Assembly (NCBI GenBank): GCA_021292105.1
Contig: CM037861.1
Coordinates: 28,978,545 to 29,042,544 of the forward strand
Length of the DNA stretch: 64,000 nt
From: Anadara kagoshimensis
Taxonomy: Eukaryota > Mollusca > Bivalvia > Arcoida > Arcidae
Reading direction: 5' to 3'
Each line of letters begins with the position of its first letter. Position 1 is the first letter of the stretch. This document shows positions 1-9,800 of the stretch, in pieces. A model generated the notes under the pieces. The model was not told the DNA's origin, did no database searches, and was given only the letters and a program-made list of their open reading frames with translations. Position numbers and translations under genes: made by a program.

Positions 1-285
1 TTAGTGTCAAACTTTCGACAGGTCTGTACTCTAGCTGTCAAGGACGAAGATGAGTCCCCAGGTTCGGTACTAATTCTTCAGCTTAGTGTTAAACTTTCGA
101 CAGGTCTGTACTCTAGCTGTCGATCGCGAGGACGAAGATGAGTCCCCAGGTTCGGTACTAATTCTTCAGCTTAGTGTTAAACTTTCGACACGTCTGTACT
201 CTAGCTGCCAGAGGACCAAAATGAGTCCCCAGGTTCGGTACTATTTCGTCAGCTTAGTGTTAAACTTTCGACACGTCTGTATTTT
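1..285 (+). repeat. 82-88 bp tandem repeat carrying a MITE-A terminus
   Basis: Four units begin near 1, 83, 171 and 254, each opening with TTAGTGTTAAACTTTCGACA and GGTCTGTA and followed by a GACGAAGATGAGTCCCC segment in the first three. The opening matches the right terminal inverted repeat of the MITE-A family, so the array looks like repeated duplication of an element end. It may continue upstream of the window. Confidence 0.8.
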
Positions 286-616
286 TATTATGAACAAAGA
301 ACCGCGAACTATAAAACCAACGGGCCACACAAAATCCCATAATAAAAAGGAAGGCATTTCCTTTCCCTTGTTCCCACGACGTTTTGTTATCAAAAGTATA
401 GAAACAATGCGATATCTAATTTTATGCGAAACATTTTTCATTCTTCAAAGAGGATTGAAAAGATATAATACATAAGGATAGTTTAGTAGAAGTACTAAAA
501 TTGCACATAGGAACCAATAAAAAAATTAAATTACTTTGTAAAAAATGAGATTTAATTTTCACATTTAATCATGTGACTTGAAAATCATGGAGGAATCCTA
601 CTGTTGACATTATTGG
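286..616. other. AT-rich spacer
   Basis: No gene, RNA or repeat is recognised. Short open frames here have no coding character. Confidence 0.5.
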
Positions 617-655
617 ATACTGTACAGACCTGTCAAAAGTTTAACACAGAGCTAC
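617..655 (+). mobile_element. solo MITE-A terminus
   Basis: Reads TGTACAGACCTGTCAAAAGT then TTAACACAGAGCTA, the left terminal repeat of MITE-A. No matching right end follows, so only a relic remains. From about 656 to 1190 nothing else is recognised. Confidence 0.5.
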
Positions 656-1194
656 TGTGACAAAAAAGAGAGAATATAAGCTCGACTGTGGCAATATGGA
701 TAAATAGTGGCCGAATAAATAATTGCCGAAAGATAGATAACAGTTCCATTGTTATCCCCCGTCTTTCGAAGAAAGGGGGTATTAAATTCGAGTTTCTACT
801 TTTCCTCCCGTCCACCCGAAACCCTTGTCTGCGCAAATTCCCAAAAACTATAAAACACTATTTCGAAACTTGGTGCAAAACATCAACATTAATAGGAGAT
901 GCGCATATCGTTAATCCGAGTTGGTGTGCTCATTTTTCTGGGAGTTATGGCCCTTTGACTGAAAAGAACCTGTTGGCGGGGATACTAATTTACTGTATTT
1001 GCTTGTTTTAATCTCATTCGGGTAGATTTTCCCCCGAATCATCTCCGATAGATCGACGGATATTAAAATAAGGAAATCTTTTTAATGATTAATGGTTTAT
1101 GTATCCATAACGAGTTGTTATTTTAATGATATGGTCAAATATGTTTTAGTCAAAATGTGCATTATTGTTGACCACCGGTTGTACACTTGTCGCA

Positions 1195-1293
1195 CGGTGA
1201 GTAAATGAGGCCATGCAGGAAAAAAAATCCACGTGCGCACGTAAAAGTTCCATGTGGATTTTTTTTCTGCATGGCCTCATTCAGCCACCGTGA
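1195..1293. repeat. foldback hairpin with about 43-bp arms
   Basis: Left arm starts CACGGTGAGTAAATGAGGCC and right arm ends GGCCTCATTCAGCCACCGTG. The arms, including an A8/T8 tract and TCCACGTG/CATGTGGA, pair almost perfectly around a loop of roughly 13-15 nt. This is probably a very short inverted-repeat element; a structured transcript is possible but unsupported. Confidence 0.85.
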
Positions 1294-1381
1294 GTTCGAA
1301 TGTTTTGGGTTCACCAAAATATTGTAACCACAACAACACCATTGAAGTCAGAGTCCGTCGACAGTTGCGATTTTTATTATC

Positions 1382-1624
1382 ACTGGCCCCAGTTTCACAA
1401 CTATTTCTTAACGTAAATCGGGCAAAATTTTAAATCTTTATAATTTTGTTATTTTTTAAAGATACTCAGAATTTTAATGTGTCATTTTGAAGTCCACTTT
1501 TAGCTTAAAACAATTGTATTTAGTTTTGTCAAAGTTTCAAAAATTGATTTAAATTTTTTGCTAAATTTAAGTCGTATAAAGAACATCTTACTTAAGGAAT
1601 GATTGTGAAACTGGAGCCTGGCCC
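1382..1624. mobile_element. MITE-F copy 1
   Basis: Ends are CTGGCCCCAGTTTCACAA and the inverted ATTGTGAAACTGGAGCCTGG. The interior is AT-rich, with GCAAAATTTTAAATC-like stretches next to both ends. No coding sequence. Confidence 0.75.
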
Positions 1625-1882
1625 CGGTTTTACAATCATTCCTTAGCTAAGATTTTCCTTAACTTAAATTTAGCAAATTTCGATACTCTCTTTTTGGAAC
1701 TATTGATAAATATTTTTGTCAAAACTAAATGCAAATGCTTTAATCTTGAGGTCATCTTAAAAACAGCACCTTAAATTCCTGAATATCTTGAAAACTAACA
1801 AAATTATGAAGATTTGAAATATTGCAAGATTTAAGTTAAGGGAAATCTTAGCTAAGGAATGATTGTGAAACCGGGGCCTGGT
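1616..1882. mobile_element. MITE-F copy 2, abutting copy 1
   Basis: Ends are CCTGGCCCCGGTTTTACAAT and the inverted ATTGTGAAACCGGGGCCTGG. Inner arms TCCTTAGCTAAGATTTTCCT and AGGGAAATCTTAGCTAAGGA pair as well, giving terminal repeats of about 50 bp. It starts inside the last bases of copy 1. Confidence 0.8.
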
Positions 1883-1916
1883 CTCTATATATGCTAAAAT
1901 CTATGTCGGTTTTTTA

Positions 1917-2289
1917 TAGACCCTGTTACGCTGTGCTATGTAATAAATGCCAAGTAATGTAATGCCCACCTTGTAGTGTAATAATTTATTTCGTGTAATG
2001 TAATAACACTTTATTATGTTATAAAAACGACGTGTAATGTAATAAAACAAGGTTTCGCGTAATGTAATAAAATTTCAGTGTAATGTAAAAATGAAATTGG
2101 GCGAATTAAGGATAAAAGGGTAAAAAATAGAAACATCACTTGATATTTAAGGTAACCTTATTTTATTACATTACACTTCGTTTTTTATTACATAACAAGA
2201 TGTTATTACATTACACGAAAGAAAGTATTCTACTAAGAGGTGGGTATTACATTACTTTGCAAATATCACATAACACGGCGTAACAGACC
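1917..2289. mobile_element. MITE-E, about 52-bp terminal inverted repeats with internal GTAATGTAATAA motifs
   Basis: The left end (CTGTTACGCTGTGCTATG) pairs with the right end (CATAACACGGCGTAACAG), and pairing extends through GTAATGTAATGCCCACCT and AGGTGGGTATTACATTAC. The interior repeats GTGTAATGTAATAA in both orientations at least eight times. Confidence 0.85.
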
Positions 2290-2490
2290 CCCACAATCGA
2301 AAACTTTTAGCTAGGGGTTATATAGAAGTTACCCTGTCCGTCGGTCCGAATATCGTGTCCGCTTCATATTCTTAGTGTCTAGTATAGGATTTTGATCAAA
2401 CTTACAACAAATGTAAACCAACATAAGGCGATGCGTCGCATACTATATTCATGTACATAGGTCAAAGGTCAACGTCACAGGGTCAAATGT
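2290..2490 (+). repeat. dispersed 'TATATAGGAATCACC...CTGTCCG' repeat
   Basis: Carries GGGGTTATATAGAAGTTACC, CTGTCCGTCGGTCCGAATAT and TTTTGATCAAACTT. Related copies lie at 36770-36960, 56450-56720 and, reversed, 40380-40650. No ends were identified. Function unknown. Confidence 0.5.
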
Positions 2491-2702
2491 TGGGGGACAA
2501 GTATTTGTCTCTCAAGAGACTTCTCTTTTATTCCTGTTACAAGTTGCATTGCCATAACAAAGCATATTGTATCAGCTGCAAAGTATTTTATTTCATAATT
2601 AGGAATCATAAAAAAACTGAAGACCATCGGATTGAGTTTGGAAATGTGAGACTCTGGGTCTAACTTTTGAGCATAAGTGCGTATAGTAAAGTGTTGTTAA
2701 GG

Positions 2703-3082
2703 AGGTTGGTTGGTTGAATGTTGCTTAACGTCGCATCAGCAATTTTTCAGCTATTCGCGACGAGAACTATTTAATTAATCTCTATGGATTAATCTATGAA
2801 CACTTTTGTGTATGCATGTGAAGTGCGAGTGTGTTGTATGGTCTGCCTTGTACTAGCGCGCACTCAGGGCGACTTTACCGTGCTAGCTCACAGAGTCAGT
2901 ACGCCGCAGACAAGCGTACCACTCCCCCAGTCCATTATACTGATACCAGGTGAATCAGTAAAGGCCAACGGTAAGGAAAATTCACTTTCCCACATGTGAT
3001 TCGAGCGGGACTCGAACTTACAGCGGTGAGAGACCCTGGATTTGAAGACTGCCGTCTTATCCATTAGGCCACCGCACCCTCT
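2703..3082 (-). mobile_element. SINE S2 (tRNA-Arg-like head), full length
   Basis: On the minus strand it begins with a tRNA-like head (GCGGTGGCCTAATGGATAAG A-box region, GAGTCCCGC-type B-box region), followed by a ~270-bp body and a tail reading GCGACGTTAAGCAACATT. Copies at 21590-21920 and 56757-57128 share the whole body. Confidence 0.85.
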
Positions 3083-3159
3083 GTTGTTAAGGAGAGTATA
3101 TCTAATGGTGATTAAAGCCTAGACAATATTCTTTCTACCTATCAGTTCTTGGATAGTGG

Positions 3160-3335
3160 AGGAAACCAGAGATCGTGAAGAAAAAAAAACAACCAATCAG
3201 CATTCGGCAAACGAATTGACAAATTTTCTCACATGGTACTAGTATCTGCCCCGATTGGAATTCTTATCTTAGCGGTGAGATGCCATGAGATCCGTCAGTC
3301 AATGCGTTAGACCACTTGGCCACCGAAATAATAAG
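3160..3335 (-). mobile_element. SINE S3 fragment
   Basis: On the minus strand it carries GGTGGCCAAGTGGTCTAACG, a Ser/Leu-type tRNA head, then the S3 body with GATCTCTGGTTTCCTCCACT. The 3' tail is missing. It directly follows the S2 copy. Confidence 0.7.
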
Positions 3336-3676
3336 TGCACAGAGTGTATAGAAACCAAGAAAAAGCCACGACAAAGAAACAAAACAAAAAATCAACAAAG
3401 AAATTAAAACATCACGGCATGTCAAAAGCTAAAAAGTTTAACAAGTAAATTTGTATATATTTAATTTTAAATATTTTCATGATAGGATTGATATATCATA
3501 CATGCTGACAGTTGATTTCATGTGATCTGAATACGTACTAAATACAGACCTGTTGAAAGTTTAACACCAAGCTATCGAATGAGTACCGAATCGACAACTT
3601 ATCTCGATCCCTCGTTAGCTTTATGTCGGTAGCTGTTATCTATTTCTCGACGCATTTCGGTTACTAGCTACCAATA

Positions 3677-3855
3677 CAGCCCAACCTGCCTTAAAGGCCA
3701 CCTCTATGTAAGAGCCACCTGCTTATAAAGGTCAGTAGACTTGTATCACAATTGTTCTTTACTCATATTATTTGAACCTGTATATAAAAGCCACCTGTCC
3801 ATAAAGGCCACTTTTCCTGGTCCCTTTGAATGGTCTTTATAGACAGGTTTGACTG
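3677..3855. mobile_element. MITE-B nested in MITE-A
   Basis: Inverted ends: CAGCCCAACCTGCCTTAAAG on the left and CTTTATAGACAGGTTTGACTG on the right side, flanked by TA. Other copies: 43889-44068 (complete) and 9535-9627 (shortened). Confidence 0.8.
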
Positions 3856-3927
3856 TATCTCTTCCAATCGACAGTCGACCTTCGGATCCTATTCATTAAG
3901 TGCTGCCGAGCTTCGAGTTTCGTTAAC

Positions 3928-4262
3928 TCAGCGTTAAAGAGTGCTCGCTCCATAAACGGGAGGTCGTGGGTTCGAACCCTGACCAGGTCTGATCCAAGAC
4001 TTGAAATTGGATAGTGACTGTTTTTTCGCCAAGCACTCGACATTACGAAATGAAAATCACGATTCTTTCGAATAGGAACTTCAATTAAACAAGGTCCCGT
4101 GTCACGGTAGGCATGGCACGCTAAAGGACCGTACTGTATAATGCTATGAGCGCAACCCACAGGCAATATTTCTGCACCTTTGTCTATTTCTGGCGACGTT
4201 TCAATATAAGTGAAATATTCTTGACTGGGACGTAAAACACCATTACTCAACTCTCAACTCCA
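3928..4262 (+). mobile_element. SINE S1 inserted in a MITE-A end
   Basis: tRNA-like head with B-box GGTTCGAACCC, body with CGCCAAGCACTCGACATTAC and CCCGTGTCACGGTAGGC, and tail TATAAGTGAAATATTCTTGA followed by GGGACGTAAAACACCATTAC. The A-box region is merged with MITE-A terminal sequence, so the exact 5' end is uncertain. Confidence 0.85.
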
Positions 4263-4867
4263 CTCTGTTAAACTTTCGACAGGCCTGTACGATATATACG
4301 TACCTGTAGTGGTGATATTTATGGTGATATTTCCTCACTGACACGAGACACATTAATCTGACAATGACACTCTGACTCTGCATTTATTAAATATTATTTT
4401 TCCGTATTTTAAATACAAAAAACAAATGAATTTTAATTGGTTTAACCAGTCAACCAAAGAGAATGTACAAGACTTAGTGCGCATATATAAATTTGAACTT
4501 GAGCTCTCTCTTGACAGACACATACCCCTCTCTCAACAGCCAGACGGATGGGCATAAAATTTAGTATGCGGCCCTTTTTCTCATATTGGTATACTAGTAA
4601 TTTTTGTCAAGTTTGATCAAGATTTATCCATAGACAGCGCAAGGGTTACATTATGCATGGTGTATTACAAAAAATGTTCTTGTTGCCATTAATTACATAT
4701 AAGTCACAGAACGGGGTAAATATATAAAATATTGTATACCACTGGCATAAACCTAAATTAGATTCGAAGTTAATGCAAATGTCGATTTTTGCCATGGATT
4801 CTGGTGTGAGAATGGTTATCAGTTTGCTTACCTAGGGTCAGTCGGCTTCAACGGGTTCTCCCATATA

Positions 4868-5094
4868 CAGTACAGACCTATTGAAAGTTTAACACTAAGC
4901 TAACACGAATTGGTGCAGATTCAACAGTTTATACCGACCCCTATATCTCGGCAGCTTTTTAGCAAATGTCCTCTATCTCTTGGTAGCATTTTGGTCATTA
5001 AGTATCCATATCTCGGTCACTAGGTAGCCGAGCTTCGACTCTTTTTCGTAAGCTCAGTGTTAAACTTTCGACAGGTCTGTACTGTATGTCTTTA
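4868..5094. mobile_element. MITE-A, intact copy (227 bp)
   Basis: The ends CAGTACAGACCTATTGAAAG and CTTTCGACAGGTCTGTACTG are inverted repeats of about 38 bp, flanked by TA on both sides. CAGT ends with a TA target suggest a Tc1/mariner-type non-autonomous element (inference). It has no coding capacity. Confidence 0.85.
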
Positions 5095-5097
5095 TTA

Positions 5098-5430
5098 CTG
5101 CTATAGCTCAGTTCGTAGACTACTCGCTCCGTAAGTGAGAGGTCGTGGGTTCGAACCCCGACCGGGTCTGACCCAAGACTTAAAAGTTAGTATTGACTGT
5201 TCTTTCGCCAACCACTTGTCATTACGAAATGAAAGCCACGGTTCTTTCGGATGGGAACTTAAAATAAACGAGGTTTCGTGTAACTGTAGGCTTGGCACGA
5301 TAAAGAACCCCGATTTATAATGCCATAAACGCAACACACATGCAAAATTTCTGCGCTTTCGCCTATAGCTGGCGACGTCTCGATATAGGTTAAATATTCT
5401 TGACTGGAGCGTTAAACACCATTACTCAAC
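5098..5430 (+). mobile_element. SINE S1, near full length
   Basis: Head TATAGCTCAGTTCGTAGAC, B-box GGTTCGAACCC, conserved body, and tail TTGACTGGAGCGTTAAACAC followed by CATTACTCAAC. It begins immediately after the MITE-A copy. Confidence 0.88.
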
Positions 5431-6050
5431 CTATATATTTCTTCGCCCACTACTATCCAAGAAATGATCGTCTCGATATCAGTGAAATTTTATATGAAAA
5501 CCAAAAAATAAAATATATGCATTTTATTTGACAGGTATGCTGTTAGTGTTTTGTATTCAGTTTGTGTATTCATATCTTAAATAGACTTTTTGAAAATAAA
5601 AAAATTAATAAAACGTCTAAATATTTTTACTGTGATTTTGATGAAAAATAAATCTTTAATATTCAATTTTTAATTTAGTTTATTAGCATTTAACATATTA
5701 CAATCATGTTTATAGCTAAAACAACAATTATTATGTACATGATACAACTATATATTTGACAAAACATTTTACCTTAACTTAAACGCATTAAATATAAATT
5801 TTGCAACATTGGTAAGATTTATTTTTCTTAAAACAATAAAACTTTTGTAAATTTGGCCAATGACAATGATATTTCGGTAAGTATCGATGTCTTAATGACA
5901 TTTATCTTGGACAATCCAACAAAAAATGGTATTAATTTTGATACCACTGAAACGTTACATAAAACTCATACTTCAAATTAGAAGTTTTCAGTCGAAAATA
6001 TGCAGCAAATGTTTTAGAAGTTAAAAATTTATGAAAATATAATTTTATTG
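5431..6050. other. AT-rich intergenic sequence
   Basis: No gene or recognisable repeat is seen between the SINE and the tRNA-Gln terminator. Confidence 0.5.
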
Positions 6051-6070
6051 TAAGTAAAAAAAAATAGTTA

Positions 6071-6142
6071 AGGTTCCACCGAGATTTGAACTCGGATCGC
6101 TGGATTCAAAGTCCAGAGTGCTAACCATTACACCATGGAACC
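6071..6142 (-). tRNA. tRNA-Gln (anticodon UUG)
   Basis: On the minus strand this 72-nt gene folds as a full cloverleaf. The acceptor arms GGTTCCA and TGGAACC pair, the D-arm carries the A-box-like TGGTGTAATGG, the anticodon stem TCTGGA/TCCAGC surrounds loop CTTTGAA (anticodon TTG, Gln), and the T-arm carries B-box GAGTTCAAATC. A run of nine T follows about 8 nt downstream on the coding strand and would serve as the Pol III terminator. Unlike the SINE heads in this window it has no attached tail, and all arms are intact, so it is probably functional. Confidence 0.95.
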
Positions 6143-6165
6143 TATATGATATTAAAGTTTTTCTT

Positions 6166-6171
6166 TTTATT
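6166..6171 (-). terminator. candidate polyadenylation signal of the SLC5A gene
   Basis: AATAAA on the minus strand, about 490 nt past the stop codon and about 24 nt before the tRNA-Gln 5' end. It is a plausible cleavage signal, but the sequence is AT-rich and chance hexamers are common; an ATTAAA near 6350 is an alternative. Confidence 0.35.
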
Positions 6172-6407
6172 AACAAAGAGTTATCTCTCTTGAAACGTAA
6201 ATGCAATAGATTGGCACCACAGCAATACTTCCTTTTACCTCACTCCTTAAAACATGCGTATTTTTAAAACACAATACTTTTTTAGTAATATTGACCACTT
6301 CTGGGGACAGTTGTTCAAAACCTTGATTAGTATAATCAATTCATTAGTCAAAATTTTAATTTTGCATAATTTCAATTATGTTGTGAATCATCTTAGACTT
6401 AGCCACG
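6172..6407 (-). other. probable distal 3' UTR of SLC5A
   Basis: Unannotated AT-rich sequence between the LINE fragment and the candidate poly(A) signal. It would be transcribed if that signal is used. No further feature is seen. Confidence 0.35.
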
Positions 6408-6650
6408 TGGGATCAGGATAAGAAAGTGGAACTGGCTCGGACACATACCAAGGAAAGAGGGAACAAATGACTGCAAGACAGCACTAGGATGGCAGCCAGA
6501 GGGAATAGGTCTACATGGAGGAGAACAACGAAAAAAGAAAGAAACGCCGATGGATGGACTAGCTGGAACGCAGCCAGTTCGGCAGCAATGGAAAGATAGC
6601 GTTGCAGCCTTATGTCTTTCTGGCAAGGAGGGCATTAAGGGTTTAAAGGT
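6408..6650 (+). mobile_element. LINE 3' fragment (reverse transcriptase C-terminus), antisense in SLC5A 3' UTR
   Basis: The plus strand has an open frame reading RIRKWNWLGHIPRKEGTNDC and KTALGWQPEG, later QQWKDSVAALCLSGKEGIKG. This is the typical C-terminal tail of animal non-LTR retrotransposon polyproteins (RxRRWxWLGHxLR...TALxWxPEG...). Only about 80 codons remain and the middle is diverged. It ends about 10 nt from the SLC5A stop codon, in the opposite orientation, so the 3' UTR of the gene probably includes it. Confidence 0.8.
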
Positions 6651-6660
6651 AGAGTTCATC

Positions 6661-6819
6661 TTAGTCAAATTGTACTTTATCGCCATTTTGTTTCTGGTCC
6701 GACCCTAAAAGTTCTATAGCCGTCTTTTCTTCATAGTCTTTAAACATCGCTCTGCTATCTAAAGTGCTACTGGCGTTCTTCAGTGGTATCTCTGATTTGG
6801 TCGTAGTTATGTCATATTT
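6661..6819 (-). CDS. SLC5A8: SLC5A exon 14 (residues 601-652 and stop)
   Basis: It encodes a hydrophilic C-terminal tail, [20 protein letters not shown] and [20 protein letters not shown], ending ...KVQFD and TAA. It is rich in Lys, Glu and Ser like other SLC5 tails, but its sequence is not conserved enough to be diagnostic. The acceptor is AATTTAATTTCAG. A possible polyadenylation signal (AATAAA on the minus strand) lies at 6166-6171, which would give a 3' UTR of about 490 nt that includes an antisense LINE fragment. Confidence 0.88.
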   Translation of the reverse strand, partial: KYDITTTKSEIPLKNASSTLDSRAMFKDYEEKTAIELLGSDQKQNGDKVQFD

Positions 6820-9800
6820 CTGAAATTAAATTATCATTTGGTCATTTCAATTAATCAAAAACAAACATACCAATCTATGTCTAAACCACAATCCAAAGCA
6901 AAGTGAAAACTTTGAAAACTGGTAAATTAAGTTGCACACGTGGGAAGTAAGGTCGGGTCCTCCGGATTGTTAAGCACCTCTTGCCTAGCTAGCTACATCC
7001 TCCGCGTGTAAGCAGTTACGTTGATGTTCATTTCTGGACAATGGGACAATGGGGAATAATCTTAATGCACACTGAGTACACTTTTTCTTGCGAATGTTAC
7101 AAGTGATAATTATATTCAATGATTATAGTTTTCTAAAAGGAATGAAACACTTTATATCATTTATAAAACTTTTTAAATTACTGAACAGAAATCAGTGAGT
7201 ATGAAACCTTCACCATTGACCGGGTAAACGTCTGTGCCTGCAAAACGTCATTGTCCATGATTACGTCACAAACAATTCATGTTGTTCGGTGACTACTAAG
7301 CTATGTTTGCAATATTTCAAGGTCAACAATTTATTTGTAAGCAGTTTGCGTTCCCATAGTGAAAACAAACTCTTCCATAGCGTAAGACAGTTACACCATG
7401 AACAGGAGAAGCAATGCCTCTTATTGGAGATAAAGTACTACTCACCCCTTTATGGTTAACACCAAACCTCAATGGTTTCCTGATCCTTTCAGGGAGGTAG
7501 GGGAACAACACGTCAAATATTGGACAGATTACACGTGCATCTAGTGTCTTAGGATCTGTCCGACCTAAAAATCATCGATTTAATTAGATGAAATATACAA
7601 TGGTGTTTTAGGCCCAAGTCAAAATTATTTCAGTGATATCAAGAAAGTCAGGTCTGGGACGGTCGACATAAGGAAATAAATATATAATTAATTCTAAGAC
7701 AGACGAATATCTCAAATAAAACCAAAGTATACATTGTATTAATATTAAGCAATATATGCTTCTCATGGTAATTGAAAGATAAATCCCGAGGTATTAGCAT
7801 GTAATATGTATTAACATTTGCACGAAAACTTTGTTCAAGTCCGAGGTTTTTCCGAACCAAAGTTTTTTTTATATTGCACACTTTGTCACGTTACACTGTG
7901 GTTCATGACATCACACGGCCGTAGTAACATGACTGAAGAATGTCACTTTGTACTCGTTCTTCAATTTTCTATCATGCCATTTACCATCGTCACCTATGCA
8001 TTTTGTTGTAATAAATAAACACCAAAGCACAACTCGTGACAATATTTTACAATATCAGTTTAATAACCCTATATTTTATATCAATATGTTTTAATAATAC
8101 CAAATGAAGTAACAATGTCGAAACAGCAGCCTTCAATATTGTCTGTCATTTGCACACTTACGCGCATTTATGTTATAGGTACGGTTTGAGGTAGTTGCAT
8201 CATTTTACAGTATATCAAAGCCATATACAAATCACACAATTTCAAAAACAAAGTAAATTCCTTGAAAATTTGCAAAATAAGTTTATACCTGAAGTTCTAC
8301 TAAGGAAGTGAGACCGAATGCTCAGGAAGGGGAATTATCTATAAAAATCACATTGTTCTAGTAAAATGTAAGTATAACCCCAAAATTTAAATTTGAAAGT
8401 GAAAATCCTGGATTTATTTAATGCCTCACACGTGGCGGATGGGAGCTGCTTACCCTTCCCTAGGAAGTTCACATACCAGTTTTCAAAGTTTTAACTTTGC
8501 TTTTTGGATTGTGATTTGGACATGATTTTGATACGTTTGTTTTATTATTATCATTTTTTTAGGTTACGAACAATTTATTGTTATATTTTAAATTTAAAAG
8601 GGTTATTATTTTAAATGGTGGTTTGGAAAATCTTGTCCCTGAAACTGAAATTTTGAGGAGAAAGCCAAAAACAAAAAACTCTATAATACACTTATGCTAG
8701 CCAATCAAATATTTTCACACATACCTGTTATTAAGCTTACTATCATTCCTACAACACATACTATCAACATAGCTGTTGGACTGTACCAGAGATAGGATAG
8801 GGTATACAACTTCGTAATAGGAGTACTGAAAATGTTAAAATATCTATATATGTTAAATATGAACACCTGTAAAATTGTATAAAAACTATAAAATATATCT
8901 AAAACATCGTAACAAGATTACTGAAAATGTAAAAAAAATTATTATTTCTGTAAAACAACGACAACTTTACTAAAACTATAAACAAAAATAGCAATTATAT
9001 TGGATTTTAGTTTGAATGTGCAATTTTTACTAAACTAGCTTAAATTAGAACCAGTAGACGACCGCTTCGGAAGAAAATTTCCTATAAGTAATGCTCGGAC
9101 AAAAATTTGGAAATCCAAATATTTTTAAGATGTTGAAATGAGAAAAATAGGACCAAAATGTATTTTACCAAATCCAAATATAACAGAAAAATATTATACG
9201 AAAACATATTGTCATATTGTTCAAATCGCGTTTTAGATATTATTACAATGAGGACATAGTTTAAGTATATACCTATAATTATCAGTGACTACTGCAGAAG
9301 TCGTTATATTTGTTATGAAGGACTGATTACTCATGACAGTTGCCAATAACGACTGGTTGCTAATGAATGATGATGACGTAAGATTCCAGTTACATCCGTA
9401 TATCTCTATCGGCGGTCGGTATACTGGAGGTTTCTCCACATATGCACCAACACCAATCCAAAACATCAACAATAAACTTGTAAACAGTCCACTGTAAGCT
9501 CCCTGTAACAGACAATACTTAAAATAACTCTAATATGCCTTAAAGGCCACCTCTATATAAAGGCCACCGGCTAATAAAAGCCACAACAAGTTCCCTTGGA
9601 TTGTCTTTATAGACAGATTTGACTGTATTATTTTATGTTACTCTATTTAAATGCAAAAATCATAAACTAGACTACCCATAGTCTTTCAAGTTAATCATTA
9701 CTTATTACTCTAAGCGAAGGAGACTTAAGAGTTTCTGAACATCTGAACACCTCCGTAAATAAACTGCAGTTCACATCGGCCCATGTCAAAAGTACAATGT

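Larger units (their letters stand above)
3543..4290. mobile_element. MITE-A copy with two nested insertions
   Basis: The left end TACAGACCTGTTGAAAGTTT (from 3543) and right end AAACTTTCGACAGGCCTGTA (to 4290) bound the copy. Inside lie a MITE-B (3677-3855) and a SINE S1 (3928-4262), the SINE sitting within the right terminal repeat. Without them the element would be about the 227-bp size of the intact copy at 4868-5094. Confidence 0.8.

Noticed and set aside
86-475. 129-codon open frame
   Set aside because: It begins in the tandem MITE-A array and repeats the same peptide; no family resemblance.
3837-4250. 137-codon minus-strand open frame
   Set aside because: It is the antisense of the nested SINE S1; similar frames appear in other S1 copies.
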